Part shown: positions 1-6,515 of the stretch, one piece after another | How positions within the stretch are numbered: the first letter of the stretch is position 1 | Layout: the number at the start of each line of letters is the position of its first letter | From: Clostridia bacterium | Lineage (GTDB): Bacteria; Bacillota; Clostridia; Oscillospirales; CAG-272 | Length of the DNA: 10,019 nt | Assembly: GCA_017631215.1 (NCBI GenBank) | Contig: JAGBTR010000219.1 | Location: 1 to 10,019 of the forward strand | Reading direction: 5' to 3' | Translations under genes and position numbers: made by a program | The notes under the pieces: model-generated | What the model saw: the letters and a program-made list of their open reading frames with translations, nothing else | Databases searched by the model: none | What the model was told of the DNA's origin: nothing

Positions 1-139
1 CCGACAGCTTCTCGCTGTCCGCCACGTTTTGCTGACAGCCAAAGGTCAGGATAAAGGCGCGGCGACGACGACCGTGCTGCACGGCGTACGCCTCGTTTTG
101 CTCACGCAAGCGAAGCACCGTTGCATCGTTTTCGGCCAT
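1..139 (-). CDS. miaB: tRNA-2-methylthio-N6-dimethylallyladenosine synthase, N-terminal fragment (cut by window edge)
   Basis: MiaB is a radical-SAM methylthiotransferase that adds a methylthio group to i6A at position 37 of tRNAs reading UNN codons. Only the first 46 residues lie in the window. They contain TFGCQQN followed by DSEKLS, the start of the UPF0004 (MTTase N-terminal) domain. Cys35 would be the first of the three cysteines that hold the auxiliary 4Fe-4S cluster. The preceding stretch, with REQNEAYA and a basic RRRRAF segment, is typical of clostridial MiaB. I chose the ATG at 139 because GAGGTG lies 6 nt upstream. An in-frame TTG at 169, preceded by AGAGG at 7 nt, would add ten residues and cannot be excluded. 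A related methylthiotransferase (RimO or MtaB) is possible, but the QQN form after the cysteine and the N-terminal extension favour MiaB. Confidence 0.85.
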   Translation of the reverse strand, partial: MAENDATVLRLREQNEAYAVQHGRRRRAFILTFGCQQNVADSEKLS

Positions 140-245
140 ACGGCGCACCTCTTTTTCACTACCGTTCAAGGTCTCACCTCTCCCTCCAAGCCCTGCGCCG
201 CACCCGTTCGGTGTCACGGCAAGGCATACAGAATCTCATCTTAAT

Positions 246-274
246 ATTATATACTAAAACGCCTTTTTTGTCAA
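246..274 (-). promoter_or_regulatory. Sigma-A promoter for miaB
   Basis: On the minus strand TTGACA (274-269) and TATAAT (251-246) are both perfect consensus hexamers, separated by exactly 17 bp. Transcription should start near 239, giving a leader of about 100 nt before the miaB ATG at 139. The match is perfect in both boxes, so a strong constitutive promoter is expected. Confidence 0.88.
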
Positions 275-304
275 GGGGAAGCCGTGCCAAAGTGTGGCAA
301 TTCC

Positions 305-340
305 AAAAGAAAAGGGACTCCTTTTCAAGAGTCCCCTTTG
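305..340 (-). terminator. Rho-independent terminator of the PL22-like/GH2 operon
   Basis: A 7-bp perfect stem (GGGACTC 314-320 with GAGTCCC 329-335) with an 8-nt loop is extended by an A/T stretch across one bulged base. In the minus-strand transcript it is followed by a U-rich run (TTTTCTTTT). It begins just after the GH2 stop codon, so it ends that operon and separates it from the miaB promoter downstream. Confidence 0.85.
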
Positions 341-342
341 CG

Positions 343-2820
343 TTATTTTTTCTCATATCCCTGCCCCATATAGGCATACAGCACCTCGCCACTCTGCTTG
401 CCGAGCCGCACCGTATAGGGTCGGTTCGGGAACAGATCGAAGAAGTTGTCCGAAAGCGCCTTGTCCTCACCGTCAAGGTCAAGGCATACGCCAAGGACGA
501 GCTTGTCGGCAAGGTAGGTCGCTGTGCCGTCGCCGTTTTGGGTCACACGAATCTCACACGGCACAAGGCCGAGCTGATGATACGGCTTCTCGACAAACTT
601 GCGGCGCGCGATCTCCTCACCGTCCACCGTCAGCTCGGCAAACGGAACGGCGTTCTCGGGCAAGCCCTCCCCCGAAAGGTGCGCGATGGGCGCAGAATCG
701 TTGGGAATCAGCGTGACCGACACCGTCTGCTCGTTGACGGTAGCACCGTCGGGCGTGACGTAGCCAAAGACGAGCGAGCCCTGCTTGGCATCGAGGTAGT
801 CGTTGATGCCGTAGATATCAAAGCCGTCGCCCTCGCGCACGATATCGACCGTCACGGGCGCCATCGCGCGGCGGACGGGGTGATAGGCGGGCGTGCGATT
901 ACGCAGAAAATCGAGCGTCGTCCACGAGCGCGTGGCAGGCCAAGCGTCGTTGAACATCCAGAAGATGGACGCCGAGGTGGTGTCGTTCATACGGCGGCGG
1001 AAATTGAGGTGATACTCGGTGAGACCCTCGCCGTGGATGAAGCCGCCATAGTAGACGTAATCGCGGATGTCCATTCCGTACATCGCGATCTCAATGCCCA
1101 GCATATCGCGCAGCGCGTCCTCGGGCGCGCCCATATCGCGGTCGCCGATGGCGTTGTCGTGCAGCTTGAAATCGAACGAGTGCATATACTGCTGTCCCTC
1201 GCCCAGGCACGCCATCATACACGGCAGGCTGGTCGGGCCGAGAATACCGCCCTCGCTCGGGAAGCGGCTCTCCATTTGGCGGTAGCCGAAGTGATTGTGA
1301 TTGTAAAAGCCGATGTTCCAGGTGTGCTGGTCACCCGCCGTCTCATCGGTGGCGGGCAGACCATCGGGCGACCAAGGCGACGAGGGCTGATAGTAGTGAT
1401 GGAGATCGCCCTCCTCACGCATCAGACGCGGGATGATGAAATAGTAAAGGTTGGCGTCGCTGTACAACCGATAGCGCTCTGCCCTCCACATCGCCTGCTC
1501 GATCTCGTTGTTGCCGCACAGAATGATGAGCGACGCATAGGGCGACAGACGGCGCAGCTGGTAGCGCACCTCGGCGGTGTAGTTGTCCATAAACTCCTTA
1601 TCAAAGGACGGATAGGTCGCACACGCGCCGATGAAATCCTGCCAGACCAAGATTCCGTTCTCGTCGCACAGCTCATAGAAGTCATCGCTCTCATACACGC
1701 CGCCGCCCCACACGCGAAGCGCGTTGAAGTTCTCCGCGATCGCCTCGGCGATGTGCGTCTCATAAACCTCGCGCGTCAGCCGCGAGAAGATGATATCGGA
1801 CGGGATAAAGTCACCGCCGCGCATAAACACGCGTATGCCGTTGACCAGCACGCGCATATGCCGTCCGCCCTTGGGATGGGGCGACATATCGACCTCGACG
1901 CGGCGCAGACCGATCCGCTTGACCGTCTCGGAAATGACGTTGCCGCCCTCGTCCAGCACGCGGATAGTCAGCGTGTAGCGGTACTGCTCACCGTGTCCGC
2001 GCGGATGCCACAGCTTGGGGGCATCGATCGTCAGCGCAAGGCGCGCAGGAGCGCTCCCCTTGGCCACGCCCTCCCACGCAGCCGTCGCCCCCGTCTCGGC
2101 AATGCTTGCCTCCACGCGCAGCTTATGCTCGCCGACAAGCGACAGATGCTGGCGCACGTTCAGCGTGGCGCGGCTGTAATCGTCGTTCAGCGTGTGCATC
2201 ACCGACACCTCGTCCGCAAAGAAGGGGGCGATCTCCACGCGGCAGGGCTTGAAAATGCCGACGTTCAGAAGCCTTGGCGACCAGTCCCACTCAAACGCAG
2301 ACTGCGGACGGCGCATATAGACGCGGCGCGTCAAGCGGACGGTTTCATTGACAAGAATATTGTCGAGCGGCTTTTCCGCCACGTGATAAAGCCCGCTCTC
2401 AAGCTTAACGTCGAGCTTGTTTTCGCCCGCGACGACAACGCTCGTCACGTCAAGGCGGCAGGGCGTGTAGAAATTAAAATGCGTGCCGACCTGCTTGCCG
2501 TTGACGTAGATGACGGCATAGAGGTCAAGTCCCTCGAAGACAAGGCGCACGCGCTTACCGTCCGCAAGATCGTCCTCTGTGAGCGTAAAGGTGCGCGAAT
2601 ACAGCCAGAATTGCTCCTCGAGGAAGCGAGCGTTCAGCACGTTGTGACCGAAATGAACATCGCCCGTGATGAATTCCATTACCTCCTGCACCGTGCCCGG
2701 CACGGGGGCGTCATATACGGGCTGATAGCGTTGATGTATGCTCGGCCAATCGGCGATGCCGCCGCGGTCATTGTTGGCACCCTTTAATTTCCAAGTGCCG
2801 CAAAGGTCGATCGTTCTCAT
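343..2820 (-). CDS. GH2 family glycosidase, beta-mannosidase-like
   Basis: This 825-residue protein has the domain order of GH2 beta-mannosidases: an N-terminal sugar-binding jelly roll (about 1-180, with the NGKQVG hairpin near 107-112), an Ig-like domain (about 195-310), a TIM barrel (about 320-650) and a C-terminal beta domain. It should remove non-reducing terminal beta-D-mannose from manno-oligosaccharides. GNNE at 436-439 supplies the acid/base Glu439, and SEGG at 522-525 the probable nucleophile Glu523. Supporting motifs are GDFIP (336-340), WGGG (371-374), HTW (499-501) and FWMFNDAWP (620-628). There is no signal peptide, so a cytoplasmic enzyme is expected. The ATG at 2820 has AAGGAG 10 nt upstream, overlapping the stop of the preceding gene (14-bp gap), so the two genes are co-transcribed. 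Related GH2 activities such as exo-beta-glucosaminidase cannot be ruled out. Only one rare-type codon (TTA at codon 12) is seen among TTA, CTA and TCA over most of its length. Confidence 0.88.
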   Translation of the reverse strand: MRTIDLCGTWKLKGANNDRGGIADWPSIHQRYQPVYDAPVPGTVQEVMEFITGDVHFGHNVLNARFLEEQFWLYSRTFTLTEDDLADGKRVRLVFEGLDLYAVIYVNGKQVGTHFNFYTPCRLDVTSVVVAGENKLDVKLESGLYHVAEKPLDNILVNETVRLTRRVYMRRPQSAFEWDWSPRLLNVGIFKPCRVEIAPFFADEVSVMHTLNDDYSRATLNVRQHLSLVGEHKLRVEASIAETGATAAWEGVAKGSAPARLALTIDAPKLWHPRGHGEQYRYTLTIRVLDEGGNVISETVKRIGLRRVEVDMSPHPKGGRHMRVLVNGIRVFMRGGDFIPSDIIFSRLTREVYETHIAEAIAENFNALRVWGGGVYESDDFYELCDENGILVWQDFIGACATYPSFDKEFMDNYTAEVRYQLRRLSPYASLIILCGNNEIEQAMWRAERYRLYSDANLYYFIIPRLMREEGDLHHYYQPSSPWSPDGLPATDETAGDQHTWNIGFYNHNHFGYRQMESRFPSEGGILGPTSLPCMMACLGEGQQYMHSFDFKLHDNAIGDRDMGAPEDALRDMLGIEIAMYGMDIRDYVYYGGFIHGEGLTEYHLNFRRRMNDTTSASIFWMFNDAWPATRSWTTLDFLRNRTPAYHPVRRAMAPVTVDIVREGDGFDIYGINDYLDAKQGSLVFGYVTPDGATVNEQTVSVTLIPNDSAPIAHLSGEGLPENAVPFAELTVDGEEIARRKFVEKPYHQLGLVPCEIRVTQNGDGTATYLADKLVLGVCLDLDGEDKALSDNFFDLFPNRPYTVRLGKQSGEVLYAYMGQGYEKK

Positions 2821-2834
2821 GTCAAAAAAGCTCC

Positions 2835-3908
2835 TTACAGATCAATGATGCCAACGCCCAGCATTTGCGCCTTGCCGTTCTCCTCGCGGTAGTCCTGGAA
2901 GCAGATGCGCGTCGACGAGGGCGAGAAGGCGGGGTGCGGATGGGTGGGGTGCGTGCGGTCGGGACCCGTGTGCAGATACTGCTTTTCCTCGCCCGTTTCC
3001 AGATCGATCACGCAAACACCGCTCTCGCGTTCAATGGTGTCCGAGGCCAGCTTTTTGCCGTCGGGCGAGACGCAGACGTGCCAATAGCGATATTTTGAAT
3101 AGCGCACATCGGGCGCGGACAGCTCGCCGTCAAGCGATACGTATGCAAGACCGTAGGGGGCTTTGCCGAACACGGGGTACTTGACGTAATACAACCCCTT
3201 ACCGTCGGGACACCAGCACTCGTGACCGAGGCAATCGGCAAGATTGCCCTGCTCGTCCAGTCTCTGCTTGACGAGAACGCGGTTCTCCTTGCCCTTTTCC
3301 CACAGCCAAAGGCGGTTGCTGATATACTGCGTCGTGCCCTCGTGGCAGAAAAAGACCTTGTCCTTATCGGTCGGGCAGACCATAACGTGTGTAACTCTCC
3401 ACAGGGGCGGCGCAAAGGGCGGGATGAGGAACGTCTCGCAATTCCCCGTCTCGGTATCGATCACCCACGCACGCGTGTTCGCAGGGGCATCGTGCCCATT
3501 CTGCAAGCTGATATAGCGACCGTCGGCGGTGATATGCGGCAAGCCGGGGCGGTGACCTTCCTTGGCACCGTGGGGCTCGCCCTCCCAGACGAGCGTCTTC
3601 TCACCCGTCGAGATGGTATAGCGCATCAGATCGACGCCGCGCATATAGTAAACGAGGTCGCCAAAGACCACGCACTCCGCGCGGTTGGCATCGTCGATGA
3701 TGAGCGTCTCGGTCTCTCTCTTCAGGTCGACCAGCACAAGCTCGGCGCCCTCCCACTGATACAGCTCCTTGGAGCGGCTGAGCACCAGATGCTCATCGTC
3801 CACCCATCGGTTCATCGAATAGTAGCCGTGGTTATAATGATAGCCACCCTCCTCGTCGCAAAGACGCAAAAAACGCGTTCCCTCTCGGGTTTCTCTAACA
3901 AATTTCAT
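2835..3908 (-). CDS. Oligogalacturonate lyase-like (PL22-type) beta-propeller protein
   Basis: This 357-residue cytoplasmic protein is built of short WD40/TolB-like beta-propeller repeats; SPDGK (281-285) and related turns such as TADGR (127-131) and CPDGK (233-237) recur. It carries the motif set I associate with oligogalacturonate lyases: FCHEG (187-191), NRLWLW (198-203), GHECW (228-232) and HPTHPHPAFSP (320-330). In characterised PL22 enzymes the equivalent histidines bind a metal and act as the base when unsaturated digalacturonate is cleaved. Here His189, His229, His323 and His325 are present. The Gln expected three residues before the HPH motif appears to be His320, so the activity may differ. 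The ATG at 3908 has AAAGGAG 8 nt upstream and lies downstream of the promoter; an open extension to 4031 crosses the promoter and is rejected. It is the first gene of an operon with the GH2 enzyme. It could instead be a non-catalytic or differently specific TolB-like propeller. Confidence 0.68.
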   Translation of the reverse strand: MKFVRETREGTRFLRLCDEEGGYHYNHGYYSMNRWVDDEHLVLSRSKELYQWEGAELVLVDLKRETETLIIDDANRAECVVFGDLVYYMRGVDLMRYTISTGEKTLVWEGEPHGAKEGHRPGLPHITADGRYISLQNGHDAPANTRAWVIDTETGNCETFLIPPFAPPLWRVTHVMVCPTDKDKVFFCHEGTTQYISNRLWLWEKGKENRVLVKQRLDEQGNLADCLGHECWCPDGKGLYYVKYPVFGKAPYGLAYVSLDGELSAPDVRYSKYRYWHVCVSPDGKKLASDTIERESGVCVIDLETGEEKQYLHTGPDRTHPTHPHPAFSPSSTRICFQDYREENGKAQMLGVGIIDL

Positions 3909-3951
3909 CGCAGCTTCTCCTTTCGGGCGACCGTTGTCGCTTATTACGCTC

Positions 3952-3980
3952 ATTATAGCAGAGCGCGGGCGCGTTGTAAA
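3952..3980 (-). promoter_or_regulatory. Sigma-A promoter of the PL22-like/GH2 operon
   Basis: TTTACA (3980-3975) and TATAAT (3957-3952) on the minus strand are spaced by 17 bp. The predicted start near 3945 gives a leader of about 37 nt before the ATG at 3908. Upstream of the -35 box, positions 3991-4025 carry four A-tracts on the plus strand (T-tracts on the transcribed orientation), resembling an UP element that could boost transcription. Confidence 0.85.
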
Positions 3981-4048
3981 GCGATCTTGCAAAAAAAGTA
4001 AAAAGTTTCTAATAAAAAGCAAAAACCGCACAACGCCGCGCGGACGGC

Positions 4049-4087
4049 AAAAAGCAGCGGGATTCCCGAGGGAATCCCGCTGCTTTT
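4049..4087 (-). terminator. Strong rho-independent terminator after the solute-binding protein gene
   Basis: An uninterrupted inverted repeat of about 17 bp pairs GCAGCGGGATTCC with GGAATCCCGCTGC, plus flanking A/T pairs, around a CGAG tetraloop at 4067-4070. On the minus strand it ends in TTTTT. It lies 12 nt past the stop codon of the solute-binding protein gene. The plus strand also reads into a T-rich run, so it may work in both directions. Confidence 0.93.
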
Positions 4088-4098
4088 ATTTGTGCAGA

Positions 4099-5643
4099 TC
4101 ACTCTGCGAACGTATCCATGACCTTTTCGAGATTGGTCTTATAGACCTCCTCATACTGTGCGAAGGCACTGGTGTAGGAGGGAGTCTGCAGTCTCAGCTC
4201 GTCACCGAATCTCGCGAAGGGACCCGACTTGACAGCCGAATCACCCTTCAGCGGATCGCTATATACGAAGCCGAAGTCGAAGTACAGATTGTCGCGGATG
4301 ATGCCCAGCATTGCCTTGGAATCCTCGTCACGAGCAACGCGGCTATCCAGAACGATCTCATTGTATGCAGGGATGACCGAGGTCTTGTTCTCTGCGGACA
4401 GTGCATCAAGGATTCTTGCGCACATCTCGGGATCCTGTGCCGATGCGGGAATACCGAAGGACGACAGACCGTCATAGGAGTGTGCGTAGTAGTCCTCCTG
4501 CTCCTCGTCATACTTGGGGAAGGGCAGAATACCAAACATCATATCCGATGCGCGGAGAACAGGTGCATTCTCCAGCGTACCCATCATGAACAGCGCACGG
4601 CCGCCCGTAAAGACGTCCTGCATCTCGGTGTAGACACCGTCCGTCAGCTGCGAATCGAAGGTACCGTCGTTCTCGTAGACCAGCTCATAGAGCGCATCGT
4701 ACACGGTAACGACCTTGTCGATGTGATCGGCATCCATATGGACGAGCTGATAGTCGCCGTTGGCGTCACGCTCGCACAGAGGCAGATTGCAGGTGGTGAT
4801 GAAGGCACGCATCGAGTGACGGTTGATGAGCAGACCGTAGGTATCCTCGGGACCGACGGTCTGGTTACCGTCATCGGTGTAAAGACCGCCCGTGATCTCG
4901 GTCAGCGCCTCGATCGTCCACTCGTCGTCGCGGACCATCTGATACAGATTGCCAACGCCGTAATCCTCAGCCATCTCGCGGTTGAAGAAGATAGCGTACA
5001 GGCCCTCCCACATCGTCAGCGAGAGGTCACCCGTCGTGATGAACAGCTTGCCGTGAACGGTGCAGTTCTCGTTGAAGGACTGCGACCACCAGGGAGCGCT
5101 CAGGTCAATGCTGTCCAGCGAGCGCAGATCGTAATACTGCTCCTGCAGAGACAGCGATGCATTGTAAGCGGTGTGCGTAGCGGCGATCTGATAAGCATCG
5201 TCACCAACCGAGACCGACTGAGACAGCATCTGGGCAAAGGTCGTCTGCTCCTCCCACGAACCTGCGACGGGGTAGGTCTCGACGATGACGTTATACAGCT
5301 CCTCTACGCGCTCATTACGTGCGTAGACAGCCTGATCGACCAGCGATGCAGAGTCCTCCTCGGTGAACATCTCATACTCCTTGTCCTCGCGGCAAAGGAT
5401 GGTGATGTACGCCTCCTCGAAGTTCTCTACGGGAATCTGCGTGATGTAGTCGACCGAGGGCGACTGGGGCGTGCTCGGCTGTGCGGGATCATCCTTGCCA
5501 CCATCCGTCGAGGGAGTAGTGGGATCCTGGGGCTTGTCGGGAGTGTCGGGGGTCGTATCCCCTGCGCAAGCGGCCAAGGTGAAGACCATCATCACGGCAA
5601 CAAGCAGACAGCAAAGGACGCGAGTCAACAGTTGTTTTTTCAT
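4099..5643 (-). CDS. ABC-transporter extracellular solute-binding lipoprotein (probable sugar binding)
   Basis: This 514-residue protein starts with a basic MKKQLLTR, a hydrophobic core and the lipobox LAAC, so signal peptidase II should leave lipid-modified Cys26 at the outer face of the membrane. A Pro/Thr/Asp-rich low-complexity linker (about 27-65) precedes the binding domain. That domain resembles the family 1 sugar-binding proteins common in Clostridia, with hallmark stretches such as WWSQSFNEN, a GKLF...GDLSL segment, FFNREMAEDYG, an ALFMMGTLEN segment and GILPFPKYDE. The ATG at 5643 has AAGGAG 6 nt upstream. An open extension to 5781 reads through the promoter and is rejected. It has its own promoter and terminator and no permease or ATPase gene beside it, so it probably works with a transporter encoded elsewhere. 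The ligand cannot be read from sequence; the neighbouring glycosidases make oligosaccharides plausible. No TTA, CTA or TCA codon is present. Confidence 0.88.
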   Translation of the reverse strand: MKKQLLTRVLCCLLVAVMMVFTLAACAGDTTPDTPDKPQDPTTPSTDGGKDDPAQPSTPQSPSVDYITQIPVENFEEAYITILCREDKEYEMFTEEDSASLVDQAVYARNERVEELYNVIVETYPVAGSWEEQTTFAQMLSQSVSVGDDAYQIAATHTAYNASLSLQEQYYDLRSLDSIDLSAPWWSQSFNENCTVHGKLFITTGDLSLTMWEGLYAIFFNREMAEDYGVGNLYQMVRDDEWTIEALTEITGGLYTDDGNQTVGPEDTYGLLINRHSMRAFITTCNLPLCERDANGDYQLVHMDADHIDKVVTVYDALYELVYENDGTFDSQLTDGVYTEMQDVFTGGRALFMMGTLENAPVLRASDMMFGILPFPKYDEEQEDYYAHSYDGLSSFGIPASAQDPEMCARILDALSAENKTSVIPAYNEIVLDSRVARDEDSKAMLGIIRDNLYFDFGFVYSDPLKGDSAVKSGPFARFGDELRLQTPSYTSAFAQYEEVYKTNLEKVMDTFAE

Positions 5644-5707
5644 AGCAATCTCCTTATGTTGTGTTTGATGAAAGCAGACGCACGATGGCATCATACTTAA
5701 TGTGTCA

Positions 5708-5736
5708 ATTATACCACACGCGATCAAAAAAATCAA
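5708..5736 (-). promoter_or_regulatory. Sigma-A promoter of the solute-binding protein gene
   Basis: TTGATT (5736-5731) and TATAAT (5713-5708) on the minus strand are separated by 17 bp. The predicted start near 5701 gives a leader of about 58 nt. The -35 box directly abuts a weak hairpin at 5737-5755, so the terminator of the upstream gene and this promoter may be packed together. Confidence 0.83.
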
Positions 5737-5755
5737 GTGTTTCCCCAAAAAACAC
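5737..5755 (-). terminator. Possible weak terminator after the MBL-fold hydrolase gene
   Basis: A 6-bp stem (GTGTTT 5737-5742 with AAACAC 5750-5755) with a 7-nt loop is followed on the minus strand by TTGA and seven T residues. The stem is AT-rich and short, so termination would be weak. It is the only candidate between the hydrolase stop codon and the next promoter. Confidence 0.35.
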
Positions 5756-5790
5756 AAAAATGACAAACATTTATAGGACAAAAGTCGGTA

Positions 5791-6432
5791 TTATCCAGCG
5801 TCCTCTCCGCGTGCGATGGCAATACAGGCATCCAGATAGCGCTGCACCGCGGTGTGACCGTCCGCAATGCTGCCGTACGGGTCGTATTCGTGCGCCGCCA
5901 CAATGCGCTCGATGCCCATCGTTTTCAGCCGCTCGCACGAAGCGATGTAGTCGGTCGGGTAGACAATGCCGCTACGGTACTTACCGACACCTGCCAGCTG
6001 CAGGCAATCCCCCGAGAGAAGCGTGCGCGTGCGAAGATCCAAAAAGCCGACGCTATGCGCCGTGTGCCCCGGCAGTTGCACGACCTCCAGCGCATCCAGC
6101 AGCACGTCGCCGTCGCGCAGCAGCTCAGCGCCGGGCAAGGAGAGCGCAAAGCTTGCCCGCACCGACGCCTGCGGCAGGCGGGTCGCAAGATAGCCAATGG
6201 CGCCCGCGTGGTCGGCGTGGTCGTGCGTCAAGGCCAGCACGCGCACGTTCGCCTGCGACACTCCCAGCTCATCAAGAGCGGGCAAAATATAGTTGTCCAC
6301 GTCCGAGGGATAGGTCGCGCTGTCCACGATGACGGTGCCCTGCTCCGTCGTGACAAGATAAACCGTCGTGGTCACCTCCTCGTAGGGGATGAGCACGCGA
6401 AACAGACCGTTTCCCATTGCTTGTGCTTTCAT
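5791..6432 (-). CDS. Metallo-beta-lactamase-fold hydrolase (glyoxalase II-like)
   Basis: This 213-residue protein is a complete single-domain MBL-fold hydrolase. The metal-binding signature THDHADH gives His70, His72, Asp74 and His75. The other ligands are His123 (LPGHTAHS), Asp142 (LSGDCL) and His181 (AAHEYDP), so both zinc sites are intact. Its length and the LSGDCL and PGHT motifs resemble hydroxyacylglutathione hydrolase-type enzymes, but the longer C-terminal substrate domain of true glyoxalase II is missing and the substrate cannot be named. There is no signal peptide, so it should be cytoplasmic. The ATG at 6432 has GGAGGT 5 nt upstream. It lies 83 bp downstream of the transporter gene on the same strand, with a terminator between them. 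I could not find a convincing promoter of its own, so leaky read-through from the transporter is possible. Confidence 0.88.
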   Translation of the reverse strand: MKAQAMGNGLFRVLIPYEEVTTTVYLVTTEQGTVIVDSATYPSDVDNYILPALDELGVSQANVRVLALTHDHADHAGAIGYLATRLPQASVRASFALSLPGAELLRDGDVLLDALEVVQLPGHTAHSVGFLDLRTRTLLSGDCLQLAGVGKYRSGIVYPTDYIASCERLKTMGIERIVAAHEYDPYGSIADGHTAVQRYLDACIAIARGEDAG

Positions 6433-6464
6433 ATGGCACCTCCGTTTGTATGCTTATCGAACCG

Positions 6465-6498
6465 AAAAAGGAAGCCGAGCGTTTGCAGGGCTTCCTTT
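6465..6498 (-). terminator. Rho-independent terminator after the transporter gene
   Basis: A 10-bp perfect stem (AAAGGAAGCC 6467-6476 with GGCTTCCTTT 6489-6498) with a 12-nt loop is followed on the minus strand by a run of five T residues. It starts 18 nt past the transporter stop codon. The large loop may reduce its efficiency and allow some read-through into the hydrolase gene. Confidence 0.8.
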
Positions 6499-6515
6499 GA
6501 ATGGCATTTTTTGTG

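Noticed and set aside
121..2787. 888-codon open frame on the plus strand
   Set aside because: It lies in register antisense to the GH2 gene, whose catalytic motifs are intact. Its translation is rich in Arg, His, Val and Ala without domain motifs, and it has no ribosome binding site. It is a by-product of codon bias.
3975..3992. Possible catabolite-response (cre) element near the operon promoter
   Set aside because: The bases around TTGCAAGATCGCTTTACA do not fit the cre consensus without an insertion.
3909..4031. Longer N-terminus for the PL22-like protein
   Set aside because: The extension spans the -10 and -35 boxes, and the ATG at 3908 has an ideal ribosome binding site.
3934..5700. 588-codon open frame on the plus strand
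   Set aside because: It is antisense and in register to the solute-binding lipoprotein gene and crosses a strong terminator and a promoter; no domain is recognisable.
5644..5781. Longer N-terminus for the solute-binding protein
   Set aside because: The extension spans the promoter and would place the lipoprotein signal peptide internally; the ATG at 5643 has AAGGAG at 6 nt.
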